NCBI GenBank assembly: GCA_965249175.1
Contig: OZ252227.1
Coordinates: 310,001 to 374,000, forward strand
From: CAZYFH01 sp965249175
GTDB lineage: Bacteria; Acidobacteriota; Vicinamibacteria; Vicinamibacterales; UBA8438
Reading direction: 5' to 3'
DNA: 64,000 nt
Below, in pieces: positions 1 through 8,469 of this stretch. The notes beneath the pieces are model-generated. The model was not told where the DNA came from and ran no database searches. It was given only the letters and a program-made list of their open reading frames with translations. Both the position numbers and the translations under genes were made by a program. Numbering within the stretch: position 1 is the stretch's first letter; every line of letters starts with the position of its first letter.

Positions 1-2187
1 GACCGGGCCCGGGTCACCGTCGGTATACACGTGCAGGGTGGCGGTGCTCTGGTACTCCTGCTCGAACGGGAAGTAGACGTACGGGCGCGGCTGGGTGATC
101 GGGATCATGAAGAGGGCGTCCTCGGCGACGCCGATCACCTCGACCGGGGCACCGTAGCCATCGCCGGTGTCTGCCCGGACCTGCCGGCCGATGGGATCCA
201 GGCCCGGCCAGAGCCGCTCGGCGGCCGTGCGGTTGATGACCGCGACCCGCCGACCGCCCTCCTGATCGTCGTCGTCGAAGCCGCGCCCGCGCAGGATCGC
301 GGTGTCCACCGTGCGGAAATAGTCCGCGCCGACGTAGTTGAACGCCATGACCGCCGGCTTTTCTATCGTCGTCGCCGTGCGATCCTCTGAGACGAAGTTC
401 GTCAGCAACGTCCCGCTGCTGAAGGGGACATACCGCGCCCAGCTCACGGAACGGACGCGGGGGAGACGCTCGACTGCCGTCGCGATTTCCCGGTAGACGG
501 CGCGCCCGCGCGGCTCGTCGTAGCCCTGGGTGATGTGGTCGATCGACAAGAGCAGGAGGTTGTCGGTGCGGAAGCCGTAGTCCATCTGCTCGGCGCTCCG
601 GAGGCTCTGGATGAATAGCCCCGAACAGACCAGCAAGAAGAGCGAGACGGCGACCTGCGCGACGACGAGCACGCCGCGGGCGCGCTGCCGCCCCGGGGAA
701 TCGACCGCGCCGCGGCCGCCCTCCTTGAGCCGCGCGGCCAGGTCGGCCCGCGCCGACTGAAACGCTGGGCTCACGCCGGCGAGGACGCCCGTGACGATCG
801 CCGTCACCGCGGTGAAAGCGAGTACCCGCCAGTCGAGACTGACGTCGAAGCGGATCGGCACGTCCGCCGCAAACCGGATGCTGCCGAGCAGTCGCGACAC
901 CCAGAGCGCGACCACGACGCCGACCGCGCCTCCCAGAAGCGAGAGCAGCAGGCTTTCGCCGAGCAGCTGCGCGAGGAGCCGCCCCCGGCCCGCCCCGAGC
1001 GCGGCGCGGAGGGCCATCTCCCGCGTGCGCGCCACACCTCGTGCGATCAACAACCCGGCGACGTTGGCGCAGGCGAGGAGGAGCACCAGCCCCGCCAGCC
1101 CCATCATCACCGTCCCGATCAGCGGCGTCAGCGACGCGGTTGCTGGCTCTGGACGGGAGCGGGACTCCAAGAGCACCAGATACTCGGAATTCTCGTGCGT
1201 GCGCGGGTACGCGACCGCCATCCTCGCCGCCTGCACCCGCATCGCCACCTGTGCGTCGGCGACCGAGACAGCCTCCGCCAGCCGGCCGATCACGGACACC
1301 GCTTCGGCCGCGCGCAGGGTGAGCGTCCCGGCCTGATCTGGACGCAGGCGCTCGAGTGAGGTCAGCGGCGCGAACGCGTCGACGTCGAAGAGGGTGTGCG
1401 TGCCGTGGAAGCCCTCCTTGGTGACGCCGATGATCGTTGAGGGCTGCCCGTTTAGCTGAACCGTGCGACCCACGACGCCGGGGTCACCGCCGAAGCGCCG
1501 CTGCCAGGCCCCGTAGGAGAGGACGAGCACCGGAACGTCCCCGTAAGGGGAATCCTCCTCTGGCAAGAAGGTGCGGCCAACGGCGACGTCGACTCCGAGG
1601 CCGGAAAAGTAATTGCCGCTCACCATGCCGATCCAGGTTCGCTCGGCACCCTCGGTCGTCCCGAGACTCGCAGCCGCGAAGGTGTAGGCCATCAGGTCGG
1701 AGAACTCGGCCACTTGCGTGCGGAGGTCCAGGTAGTCGATGTAGGACATGCCGTGCGGGAACTCGAGGTGGTCGTCGACCTTACTGACCGTGACGAGCTC
1801 CTCTGGGGCACGGACCGGCAGCGGGCGGAGAAGCATGGCGTTGACGACGCTGAAGATGGCGGAGTTGACGCCGATGCCGAGGGCGAGGGTCAGGACCGCC
1901 GCGAGGGTGAAGCCGGGCGACTTACGCAACATCCGGGCACCGAACCGGAGGTCGGACCAGAGATACTGAAACCATGGCCAGATCCACACGTCGCGGACTT
2001 GGTTGCGTGTCAGGAGCACGTTCCCGACGGCGCGCCGGGCAGTAGTCGCTGCCGTCTTGGGATCGAGCCCGCTCGCCTCCAGCTCCTTCTGCTTCATCTC
2101 GACGTGAAATCGGAGTTCCTCACTCAGGTCACGCTCGCGGCGGTCCTGGCGGAACGCGTACCGGAGACGTCGCAGGAGTTTCTGCAT
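1..2187 (-). CDS. ADOP-family ABC transporter permease (MacB/FtsX-like), 3' end outside window
   Basis: The minus strand reads open from ATG 2187 to the window edge, about 729 codons, so the C-terminus is missing (the family is usually 800-880 aa). The N-terminus (MQKLLRRLRYAFRQDRRERD) matches the permease-prefix domain of acidobacterial duplicated orphan permeases. It is followed by the conserved stretch DLRFGARMLRKSPGFTLAA and a first membrane segment, then a MacB-like periplasmic domain. A second FtsX core follows, with the typical REMALRAALGAGRGRLLAQL signature and clustered membrane segments. A second periplasmic domain begins before the edge. ADOPs are thought to be mechanotransmission or export permeases whose ATPase is encoded elsewhere; the substrate is unknown. 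It starts 8 bases after the padR stop, so the two form an operon. The frame was translated by hand; no break was seen. Confidence 0.88.
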   Translation of the reverse strand, partial: MQKLLRRLRYAFRQDRRERDLSEELRFHVEMKQKELEASGLDPKTAATTARRAVGNVLLTRNQVRDVWIWPWFQYLWSDLRFGARMLRKSPGFTLAAVLTLALGIGVNSAIFSVVNAMLLRPLPVRAPEELVTVSKVDDHLEFPHGMSYIDYLDLRTQVAEFSDLMAYTFAAASLGTTEGAERTWIGMVSGNYFSGLGVDVAVGRTFLPEEDSPYGDVPVLVLSYGAWQRRFGGDPGVVGRTVQLNGQPSTIIGVTKEGFHGTHTLFDVDAFAPLTSLERLRPDQAGTLTLRAAEAVSVIGRLAEAVSVADAQVAMRVQAARMAVAYPRTHENSEYLVLLESRSRPEPATASLTPLIGTVMMGLAGLVLLLACANVAGLLIARGVARTREMALRAALGAGRGRLLAQLLGESLLLSLLGGAVGVVVALWVSRLLGSIRFAADVPIRFDVSLDWRVLAFTAVTAIVTGVLAGVSPAFQSARADLAARLKEGGRGAVDSPGRQRARGVLVVAQVAVSLFLLVCSGLFIQSLRSAEQMDYGFRTDNLLLLSIDHITQGYDEPRGRAVYREIATAVERLPRVRSVSWARYVPFSSGTLLTNFVSEDRTATTIEKPAVMAFNYVGADYFRTVDTAILRGRGFDDDDQEGGRRVAVINRTAAERLWPGLDPIGRQVRADTGDGYGAPVEVIGVAEDALFMIPITQPRPYVYFPFEQEYQSTATLHVYTDGDPGPV

Positions 2188-2195
2188 CGTGTGGC

Positions 2196-2531
2196 CTACG
2201 TGGCGCTCAAGACCTTGTGAATCGCGAGAATGATCCGGTCGAATTCTTGCCGCTCACGTGCCAACTGTGTACGTCCCTTCGCCGTCAACGTGTAGAACCG
2301 CGCGCGGCGATTGTTCTCCGATGTGCCCCAGGCGGCTTTCACCCAGCCGTTGAGCAGGAGGCGCTGGAGGGCTGGGTAGAGCGAGCTCTCTCCGACGTGA
2401 AGCACGTCATCGGAGACCATCTTGAGGTGACGAGCGATCCCGTAGCCATGCTCGGAGCCGCCGGTCAGCGTCTTCAGGATCAAGAGATCCAGCGTGCCGG
2501 GAAGGAGTTCGGACGCGTCGGTCGCTCCCAT
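2196..2531 (-). CDS. PadR-family transcriptional regulator
   Basis: A 111-aa winged-helix protein. It has the standard PadR opening (LLPGTLDLLILKTL), the HGYGI recognition region, SSLYPALQRLLLNGWV for the winged helix, and a C-terminal YTLTAKGRTQL / dimerisation helix. This is the short PadR form that in Acidobacteriota habitually sits directly upstream of an ADOP permease, as here with an 8-base gap, and presumably represses the pair. A TTGACA-like -35 lies on the minus strand at 2574-2569, about 40 bases upstream of the start, but no clear -10 goes with it. Confidence 0.92.
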   Translation of the reverse strand: MGATDASELLPGTLDLLILKTLTGGSEHGYGIARHLKMVSDDVLHVGESSLYPALQRLLLNGWVKAAWGTSENNRRARFYTLTAKGRTQLARERQEFDRIILAIHKVLSAT

Positions 2532-2616
2532 CGTCTATCGATGTGAGTGTGCCCCAGATTGGATTGGGTGTCAACCAACGAGATTCCCTTCCGCAATTGA
2601 GGAGCCCGAAGTCCGC

Positions 2617-2785
2617 CGCAGGTACGCGCCGATCCTCCTCGATCGGAGCGCACCGGGCGATCGCGACAAGGCCCGGACGCTCCTTGGCGAGGCGATCGAT
2701 CAGGATCGGACGATCGGGATGCCGAAGCATCTGGCGATGGCGGAGGGGATGCTGGCGCCCACCCGACCCGCACCTCGGCGGGGTG
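2617..2785 (+). pseudogene. Remnant of a TPR-containing protein C-terminus
   Basis: One plus-strand frame reads DRDKARTLLGEAIDQDRTIG followed by MPKHLAMAEGML. That is the usual last TPR and tail of large acidobacterial TPR proteins, such as kinase- or cyclase-linked TPR regulators. No start, upstream repeats or proper stop belong to it. The resemblance ends near 2785, where an 11-base sequence begins that recurs on the far side of the IS element. I read it as a fragment cut off by mobile-element activity. The identification rests on about 45 residues only. Confidence 0.4.
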
Positions 2786-2856
2786 TCTCAGAAACCTACC
2801 CGTTTCGCCACATCGAGGCCGGGAATGCTCAGGCGGCGAGCCAGGGAGTCAAGCCC

Positions 2857-4263
2857 ATTCTTAGTTGAAACTCTCCACGGCTCCCGATGGCTTACGCGGC
2901 CTGCTTCTTCGACGTCGTCGTGTCGATCTTCAGTTCTCGCTTCAATGCGGCCCGAAGCGTGGGAAGGTGGCGGTAGCCCCTCACCCTTCGTAAGCGCGGT
3001 TCGATGTCCAGGAGGGCGGTCGCCAGCCAGCGGTGGCGTTGGCTCGAGCTCTGCCAGTGATCTACCTTCGCGCAGCGTTCCTCGACCAGCGCATTGACCG
3101 ACTCCAGACAGTTCGTCGTCTTCAGCGACCGGCCCAGCACTCCGTACACGCCCAATCGATGTCACGTCAGGGTTTCGTCCAGGCCTTCCGCCAAGCTGTC
3201 AGCCGCCGACTGGTTCCGCTCGTCCAACTCGCCGTGGAGCGTCTCGAGCGCACCGAGGGCCTCGTCGTAGTCCGGCCGGTTGTACGCTCGCTGGAGACGC
3301 TGACGCCACACCGCCTGCTCGTGCTTGGCCAGGTAGCTCACCACGTTCTCGCGCTTGTGCCACTGGCACCGTTGGACCAGGGCCCGGCCCCGGAAGGCCT
3401 TCCGGACGGCCGTGCGGAGCCCCTTGCCGCCATCGAGGATGACCAGCACACCCTGGGAGAGGTCGAGGCCCCGCTCGACCAACGACCGCAGGAACGGTGT
3501 GAGCACCGTCGCGTTCTCCGTGTCCGTTTCGACGAAGCCCAGGAAGCGTTTCTCCCCAGACAGCGTGATGCCTAGCGCGATGACCATCGTCGCGTCAGCG
3601 AACGTCTTGCCGTCCAGGAACACGGCCACCACGTCCTCATCGGATAGGTCCCGCTCCTGGAACGCCCGTAGCTGCGCCGCGCTGGCCTGGATGAACCCCC
3701 GGGACACCGTCGAACTCGACAGCCCGATCGCCCCGGGAATCGCCGCCGCGGCCGCCGCGTAGTTGCGGCACGAGATCCCGTAGAGCACCCGTCGCAGCAG
3801 CGCGTCGTCCACCTCGCGGTCGTCATGCAACGCCTCATACGACCGCAGCGGAATCTCGCTCCCTGCGAGGCGACGAATCCGGGGCACGCGAATCGGCACG
3901 CGCTGCCCCGCGAGACCCACCGTCCCAGGGTTACTGCCGTGACGGCGTCCACCGACCGACGCGTCCTTCCGGACGTAGCGCTCGCTCGCCAGCGCCGTCA
4001 CCTCCTGGTCGAGCAACTCCTGCACATGCATCAGGCCCAGGGGCACCAGCGAGCGGATCAGCTCCACCTTCGCGTCCAGCTCCAGATCCGCGTAGGCCTC
4101 GCGGTGAATGATGTTGACCGAGCCCAGCTTGCGAACTTTCTTGCGCTTCCTGACAGCACGTAGGACACTCATCGTGGCTCCTCTCTCTCGTGGGGTGATG
4201 TCCGTCTTTTGCAACGTCATCACACCACAGGGTCTGGAGCCGTTTCAATTTTCAACTAAGATT
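2857..4263. mobile_element. IS256-type insertion sequence (about 1.4 kb), transposase interrupted
   Basis: Imperfect 28-bp inverted repeats bound the element: 2857-2884 and 4236-4263 agree at 22 of 28 positions by hand count, sharing a TCTTAGTTGAAA block and an ACGGCTCC block. The transposase gene fills the space between them. I see no convincing 8-9 bp target duplication next to these ends. Outside the element an 11-bp direct repeat, GTCTCAGAAAC, occurs at 2785-2795 and 4303-4313, and the right-hand copy forms a hairpin. The true ends could therefore lie further out, or the element could sit inside an older one. Confidence 0.7.
2892..4172 (-). pseudogene. IS256-family (Mutator-like) transposase with in-frame TGA
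   Basis: Translation from ATG 4172 (ribosome site GAGAGGAG just upstream) gives an IS256-family DDE transposase. It shows VAVFLDGKTFAD around the first Asp, GVLVILDGGKGLRTA around the second, the RCQWHKRENV Cys/His block, and NCLESVNALVE around the Glu. The frame is interrupted at 3164-3162 by TGA, in the place of one residue between DETLT and HRLGVYG. The same frame then continues intact to TAA at 2892. The stop separates the catalytic Glu from the two Asp residues, so without readthrough the protein is dead. The base after the TGA is C, a context known to leak, but a nonsense mutation is the simpler reading. Confidence 0.85.
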
Positions 4264-4305
4264 AGCTCACCCTCGAGCCAGGTTTCGCCTCGTCGAGCGT
4301 TCGTC

Positions 4306-4325
4306 TCAGAAACTAGACTTTCTGA
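4306..4325. repeat. Short hairpin / possible element end
   Basis: TCAGAAA, six bases, then TTTCTGA form a perfect 7-bp stem immediately right of the IS256-type element. The left arm is part of the GTCTCAGAAAC repeat also found at 2785-2795. It may mark the end of an older mobile element. Confidence 0.35.
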
Positions 4326-4338
4326 CACAGGCGCTTAA

Positions 4339-4946
4339 CTAGTAGCGCCCGCTATCGCGGACGGCACCGGTCTGGGTGCGTGTCTCTTCCCCACGCGTTC
4401 CCGCGCGAACGTCGTACGGCGGTGGGCCTCCGGTGCCGGGCCTGCAGAGGACATCGATGGCCCAGGCCATGTCGAGCCGCTCTCCGTGCCAGTGGGGCGT
4501 GGATGTGTGGGCGTCGATCGTGGTGCCTGCCGCGGCGAGCTGGGTCGATACCGGGGTGAGCGGCGCGCCCGTCCACCCAGGGGCGGCGGGCGCAGCCGGC
4601 AGCGGCCGTCCATCGGGCCAGAAGAAGCGCGCGTCTCCGTCCTCGCTCAGCGTGACGCTGAAGCCCTCTTCGTGCAGGGTGCGGTGGTGGCGCCGGCACA
4701 GCAGGACAAGATTATCCAGCCGCGTGGCCCCGCCGTCGGACCAATGGCGCAGGTGGCGGGCGTCGCAGTGGCGGGCCTCGCAGCCAGGGAACCGGCAGCG
4801 GTGGTCGCGGGCCGTGAGTGCGCGCCGGATGGCGGGTGGGATCGTCCGCGTCTTGCGGCCGACATCGAGCACCGCGCCCTCCGGCCCGTGCCGCATGTGC
4901 ACCGTGGCGGCATCGCACGCCAGGCGTCGCGACGTTCCCGCGGGAA
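4339..4946 (-). pseudogene. DUF222/HNH endonuclease, copy 1, C-terminal part (interrupted by intron)
   Basis: The minus strand encodes the C-terminal half of a DUF222 (13E12-repeat) HNH protein. It reads IPAGTSRRLACDAATVHMRH, then a linker, then the HNH domain with CRFPGCEARHCDARHLRHW and LVLLCRRHHRTLHEEGF. The rest of the gene resumes at 6958 on the other side of the group II intron. Joining the two sides across the intron gives ...LEDGPYGR-IPAGTSRR..., the expected continuous family sequence, so this was a single gene. The intron lies antisense to it and cannot be spliced from its mRNA, so the gene is inactivated unless the piece is re-initiated at the ATG near 4902. Confidence 0.85.
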
Positions 4947-5526
4947 TTGCGCCAGGTAAAGCCTGGAGAGAGGGGAAGCCATGTAGCTCTTACGACATGA
5001 CGGAAACTTTCTAGAGGAACCCAGCAGGTGGAAATCCTGTCCCGGCAAAGGGTAGGCACCAGCCGGAACCGAGTGTTGCGTGGTCCGGGGGCGACCCCGG
5101 CTGCGAAGCGTACACAGGGCGTGTGCAGGCCGCGTGATTGAGCCTCGAAAGGAAACTGATTGCGGAGCCGACGCCGTTTTCTGAGCGGAAGGCAGCATCG
5201 TACGGCCCGCCGTGGCCAGGGTCGTGGGGTCCGCCGGGGTCGAAGAGCGGGGCATGTACACAGGGGGGTTCCCCAGGAACCTGGGAGGTCTCGTGCTCTC
5301 CATCCTGGAGAAGCGGTCGACGGGCGCCGCTGAAGAAATGGTCCGGGCTCTGGACGCGTGACGCCCATGCGGGCAGGGAGCGAAGGAAGAGGCGTCAGGA
5401 TGGCACCGCCGAGCGAAGGCAACGAAGCGACGCGGGGAGGCGAGACGTCGGAGCCTCTGCATAGTACCGGTGAAGTGGGGGAACCCACCCCAGGGGACCC
5501 CATGGAGGGAAGGCGGAGGTCGGACT

Positions 5527-6882
5527 ATGGAACTTCCGGAGGGACAGATGCCACGGACATCGAGCCGTGAAACCATCTCAACGAAACAAGGGAAGATAGC
5601 GACCCTGGCGAGGCAGACGCCAAAGCAGGTGCTCACGACGCTGGCCCACCTCATCGACGTGGGCTGGCTCCGGGAGGCGTATCGTCGCACGCGCAAGCGT
5701 GGCGCGGCGGGGGTGGACGGGGTGACGGCGGCGCAGTATGAGACCGCGTTGGAGGCGAATCTGACCAGCTTGCTGGCCCGGTTCAAGTCCGGCCGGTATC
5801 AGGCGCCGGCCGTGCGTCGGGTACACATCCCCAAAGCGGGTGCGGGCAATCAGACACGCCCTATTGGCATTCCGACGCTGGAGGACAAAGTCCTGCAGCG
5901 CGCGGTGGTCATGGCGTTGGACCCGATCTATGAACAGGACTTTCTGCCCTGCTCGTACGGGTTCCGGCCGGGGCGTCGTGCGCACCACGCGCTCGAGGCG
6001 GCGTGGCGAGGGCTCATGGACATCGGGGGAGGGTGGGTGGTCGACCTTGACATCCAGCACTTCTTCGACAGCGTCGACCATGCGCAGCTGCGGCAGGTGC
6101 TGGACCAACGGGTGCGTGACGGCGTGCTGCGGCGCGCCATCGGGAAGTGGCTACGAGCCGGCGTCATGGAAGAGGGCCAGGTCTGGTATCCGGACCAGGG
6201 CACTCCCCAGGGCGGCGTGGTCAGCCCGCTGCTTTCGAACGTCTTCCTCCACGAAGTCCTGGACACCTGGTTTGACCAGTGTGTCTGCCCGCGCCTGCGG
6301 GGGCGTGCCTTCTTGGTGCGCTACGCCGACGATGCGGTGCTGGGCTTCGAATACGAGGACGACGCGCGGCGGGTACTGGCCGTGCTCCCGAAACGTTTCG
6401 GGAAGTACGGTCTGACCCTCCACCCGGAGAAGACGCGACTGGTGGACTTCCACCGGCCGCGGCGGGGGGCCCACCCGGACCCGGGCCAGGCCTTCGACCT
6501 CCTGGGCTTTACCCACTTCTGGGGGCGGTCCCGGACGGGCCGCTGGGTGGTGCGGCGCACGACGGCCTCCGGTCGTCTCAGTCGGGCGCTGCAGCGCATT
6601 GGTCGGTGGTGCCGAGTCCACCGGCATCAACGCGTGGCGGACCAACAGGCGGGGCTGAATCAGCAACTGCGCGGTCACTACCAGTATTACGGCGTGACCG
6701 GCAATGCGCGCGCGTTAGCCAACTTCCACCGGCAGGTTGAACGCCGGTGGCGGACCTGGCTGAGTCGGCGCTCGCGAACAGCCCACCTGACCTGGGAGGC
6801 GTTTCGGCGTCTTCTGCGCCACTATCCGCTCACCCCACCGCGTGTCGTACACAGCATCTACCGTCGCGCAGCGAACCCGTAG
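5527..6882 (+). CDS. ltrA: Group II intron reverse transcriptase/maturase, copy 1
   Basis: A 451-aa intron-encoded protein. RT fingers/palm blocks include AGVDGVT (block 1), RPIGIPTLEDKVLQRAV (block 2), FLPCSYGFRPGRRAHHAL, and VVDLDIQHFFDSVDH with the first catalytic Asp residues. The GTPQGGVVSPLLSNVFLHEV motif and RYADDAV (catalytic YADD near residue 266) follow. The C-terminal thumb/X region ends at RVVHSIYRRAANP. No Zn-finger HNH endonuclease domain follows. I chose ATG 5527 because GGAGG lies about 10 bases upstream; an in-frame GTG at 5470 would add 19 residues inside the ribozyme region. It would make intron RNA splicing-competent and reverse-transcribe it during mobility. Sequence is identical to the copy at 9986-11341. 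Confidence 0.93.
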   Translation: MELPEGQMPRTSSRETISTKQGKIATLARQTPKQVLTTLAHLIDVGWLREAYRRTRKRGAAGVDGVTAAQYETALEANLTSLLARFKSGRYQAPAVRRVHIPKAGAGNQTRPIGIPTLEDKVLQRAVVMALDPIYEQDFLPCSYGFRPGRRAHHALEAAWRGLMDIGGGWVVDLDIQHFFDSVDHAQLRQVLDQRVRDGVLRRAIGKWLRAGVMEEGQVWYPDQGTPQGGVVSPLLSNVFLHEVLDTWFDQCVCPRLRGRAFLVRYADDAVLGFEYEDDARRVLAVLPKRFGKYGLTLHPEKTRLVDFHRPRRGAHPDPGQAFDLLGFTHFWGRSRTGRWVVRRTTASGRLSRALQRIGRWCRVHRHQRVADQQAGLNQQLRGHYQYYGVTGNARALANFHRQVERRWRTWLSRRSRTAHLTWEAFRRLLRHYPLTPPRVVHSIYRRAANP

Positions 6883-6888
6883 ACCGAG

Positions 6889-6957
6889 GAGCCGGATGCC
6901 TGAATTGGGCACGTCCGGATCTGTGGGAGCCCCGGGAGGGTAACTTCCCGGGGCCAC
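6889..6957 (+). ncRNA. Group II intron domains V and VI, copy 1
   Basis: Just after the RT stop, the RNA can fold into a domain V hairpin: GAGCCGGATGCC, a UGAAUUG loop region, then GGCA-CG-UCCGG. It has the catalytic AGC triad at the base and a two-base bulge (CG) on the 3' strand. A second hairpin (arms GCCCCGGGA / TCCCGGGGC) follows as domain VI and ends in AC. This is the most diagnostic RNA evidence that the element is a group II intron rather than another RT element. The identical structure occurs in copy 2 at 11348-11416. Confidence 0.8.
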
Positions 6958-7508
6958 CCGGCCGTACGGACCGTCCTCCAGCGCCGACTGCCCGGTCGCG
7001 GCGTCGTCTGCCAGCACCTGTGTATCGACATGAACCACGACCTGGTAGCGATCGCCGCCGTTCCCACAGTCGAGGTCCGCAGCCAGGGCGCTTTCGGCCA
7101 CCACGCCGAGCGCGTCCGCGCGTCGCTGACCGGCGGTGACTTCTCCCGTTGCGTCGTCGACACCCGCGGCCTCGTTGCGCAGACGTTCAGTCGCCGCCTC
7201 GATGGCCCGCTCGACCACCGCGCCGACCTCGGGTGTCAGCCGACCGCGAAGCACGACCATCCCGTCGTCATCGATCCATGTTCTGAGATGGCGGCTCTCG
7301 TGACGACGCCGGTCCTCCGCAGCTTCGGCCGCGAGATCGACCCGTCGCCAGGCTCGGACAAGTCGTTCGACATGTGACGCCGTGCCGCAGCGTGCGAAGT
7401 CGAGCAGGGAGCGCTCAGTCGCTGGGGTCGCCACGCGGGTCAGCGCCCGGATCTTCGAATAGGAGAGCTGGCCCCGCTGCATGGCGGCGCTCAGCAACGG
7501 CAGGGAGG
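6958..7508 (-). pseudogene. DUF222/HNH endonuclease, copy 1, N-terminal part
   Basis: The minus strand reads LPLLSAAMQRGQLSYSKIRA onward through the DUF222 domain (TRVATPATERSLLDFARCG, GRLTPEVGAVVERAIEAA, QRRADALGVVAE) to LEDGPYGR. It then meets the intron and continues at 4946. Similarity to the family starts abruptly near 7508 (LPLL preceded by unrelated PPSSS), so the first 100 or so residues of the gene are also gone. Two separate events, N-terminal deletion and intron insertion, have therefore damaged this copy. Confidence 0.8.
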
Positions 7509-7538
7509 ACGAAGGAGGCCCAGGAGCCGACTGGTTTA

Positions 7539-7634
7539 CCGGTTTCGTTCGGTCACGCGCCGGATCCGGTCTCTCGCGCGACCAGTGGCGTCACAAGAGC
7601 CATCCAGCCGCAACCCGGGTCCGGACGAAACCGG
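7539..7634. repeat. 14-bp inverted repeat pair
   Basis: CCGGTTTCGTTCGG (7539-7552) and CCGGACGAAACCGG (7621-7634) are inverted repeats matching at 13 of 14 positions, 68 bases apart. They lie in the non-coding junction between the HNH remnant and the duplicated sigma-54 regulator tail. They could be the ends of a tiny non-autonomous element or a scar of rearrangement; no ORF lies between them. Confidence 0.4.
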
Positions 7635-7717
7635 CCCCAAGAAAGCTGTCAAGGCTTTTCTGGCGTTTGTTGAGGGCCCCTGACGCGCGCAGTAGATGAC
7701 CCCTGGAGGACGGGCGG

Positions 7718-7944
7718 CTACCTGGCTAGGGCGACGTCGATCCCGAGGCGCCGCCGTTTGAGGAACAGGCCTTTGCGTGAGAGCCCGAGCAGGCGCGCGG
7801 CTGTGTTGACACGACCATCGGCCACGTTGAACGCGCGTGTGATCAACGCGCGTTCAACCGCCTCGACGGCGGCCGCGAGCGTCTGGTCCGTGCTGATGGC
7901 AACCTGCTGGGACGGGGCGTGTCATCCGCGACCGACTCCGCAAG
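7718..7944 (-). pseudogene. Duplicated C-terminal fragment of the sigma-54 regulator
   Basis: This copies the last 70 or so codons of the regulator at 11689-13888, including the Fis-type helix-turn-helix (NTAARLLGLSRKGLFLKRRR), nearly base for base. One G is missing in the run near 7916, relative to the run near 11886, which shifts the frame. Similarity stops abruptly at about 7944. There is no ATPase domain, promoter or start. It and the adjoining HNH/intron block show that this whole segment is a diverged duplicate of 9.26-11.92 kb. Confidence 0.85.
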
Positions 7945-8099
7945 CCTTCATGGCTCGATCGTAGCTGATGGCTACCGGGCGTGAGCCTGAGGACGGCGGC
8001 GTGCGTCAAATCGCGGGCGCGACGGTGGCACACCGACAAATGGGCTATCGGGCGGACCCCCGAGGCGCCTGGTCGACTTGCCCGTGACCGCCCGCGGCG

Positions 8100-8459
8100 T
8101 CATGGCGTCCGGCCGTCGACCCGGGTGGGTCGTGTCAACCACACGAGAGCGGCGGACATCACGAGAAGCGCTGCCGCGAAGGTCGGCGAGCCGATGCCAG
8201 TCCTCAGATGCGTGAACACCGCGCCGGCCATGACGAGCGACAGGAGTAGACTGCCTCCGCGTGCGAAGCGTGGAACCAGTACTAGGATGCCCCCTGCCAG
8301 CTCGGCGAGACCAACCACATAGGAGAACGCGGCAGGGTATCCCCACGCTTCGAACCGCGCTCCCATGCCGGCGGCGCCCATCAGTTTGGGAAGCCCCGAC
8401 CCGACGAACGTGATGGCCAACAGTACGGCGACGATCCAGCGCGCGGTAGTCTTGGACAT
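8100..8459 (-). CDS. DoxX-family membrane protein
   Basis: A 119-aa four-helix membrane protein. It has the DoxX/SURF4-type pattern: a first helix ending in FVGSGLPKLMG, a WGYPAAFSYVVGLAELAGGI segment, then two more hydrophobic helices. DoxX-like proteins are small inner-membrane proteins often linked to redox or quinone functions; the exact role is not predictable here. It is transcribed divergently from the PadR regulator at 8508. A perfect 21-bp palindrome lies 11-31 bases upstream of its ATG, so it is very probably the regulated target. The 155 bases on its 3' side (7945-8099) hold nothing recognisable. Confidence 0.88.
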   Translation of the reverse strand: MSKTTARWIVAVLLAITFVGSGLPKLMGAAGMGARFEAWGYPAAFSYVVGLAELAGGILVLVPRFARGGSLLLSLVMAGAVFTHLRTGIGSPTFAAALLVMSAALVWLTRPTRVDGRTP

Positions 8460-8469
8460 GGGCGGCCTC

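Larger units (their letters stand above)
4947..6957 (+). mobile_element. Group II intron, copy 1 (about 2.0 kb), inserted antisense in an HNH gene
   Basis: The element has a roughly 540-base structured 5' ribozyme region, a reverse transcriptase/maturase ORF (5527-6882) in the domain IV position, and a domain V/VI-like 3' end (6889-6957). Its limits were set by comparing the two copies and by restoring the host HNH frame. The 5' end falls at 4947-4949, directly after the perfect palindrome TTCCCGCGGGAA (4935-4946), and the 3' end at AC, 6956-6957. The RT protein appears to stop after the X/thumb region with no endonuclease domain. That, with insertion beside a palindrome, is typical of class C introns, which use stem-loop motifs as targets. 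Boundaries are uncertain by a few bases; class C is inference. Confidence 0.85.

Noticed and set aside
4647..5786. Long minus-strand reading frames across the intron (also 9223-10245)
   Set aside because: They run through the ribozyme region and only part overlaps the HNH gene in another frame; no domain is recognisable and the duplicate is simply the same intron.
5527..6882. Retron or DGR reverse transcriptase
   Set aside because: The RT has maturase-type thumb/X sequence, a domain V/VI RNA structure follows it, and the element interrupts a gene at a definable point. No msr/msd or variable-repeat structure was seen.
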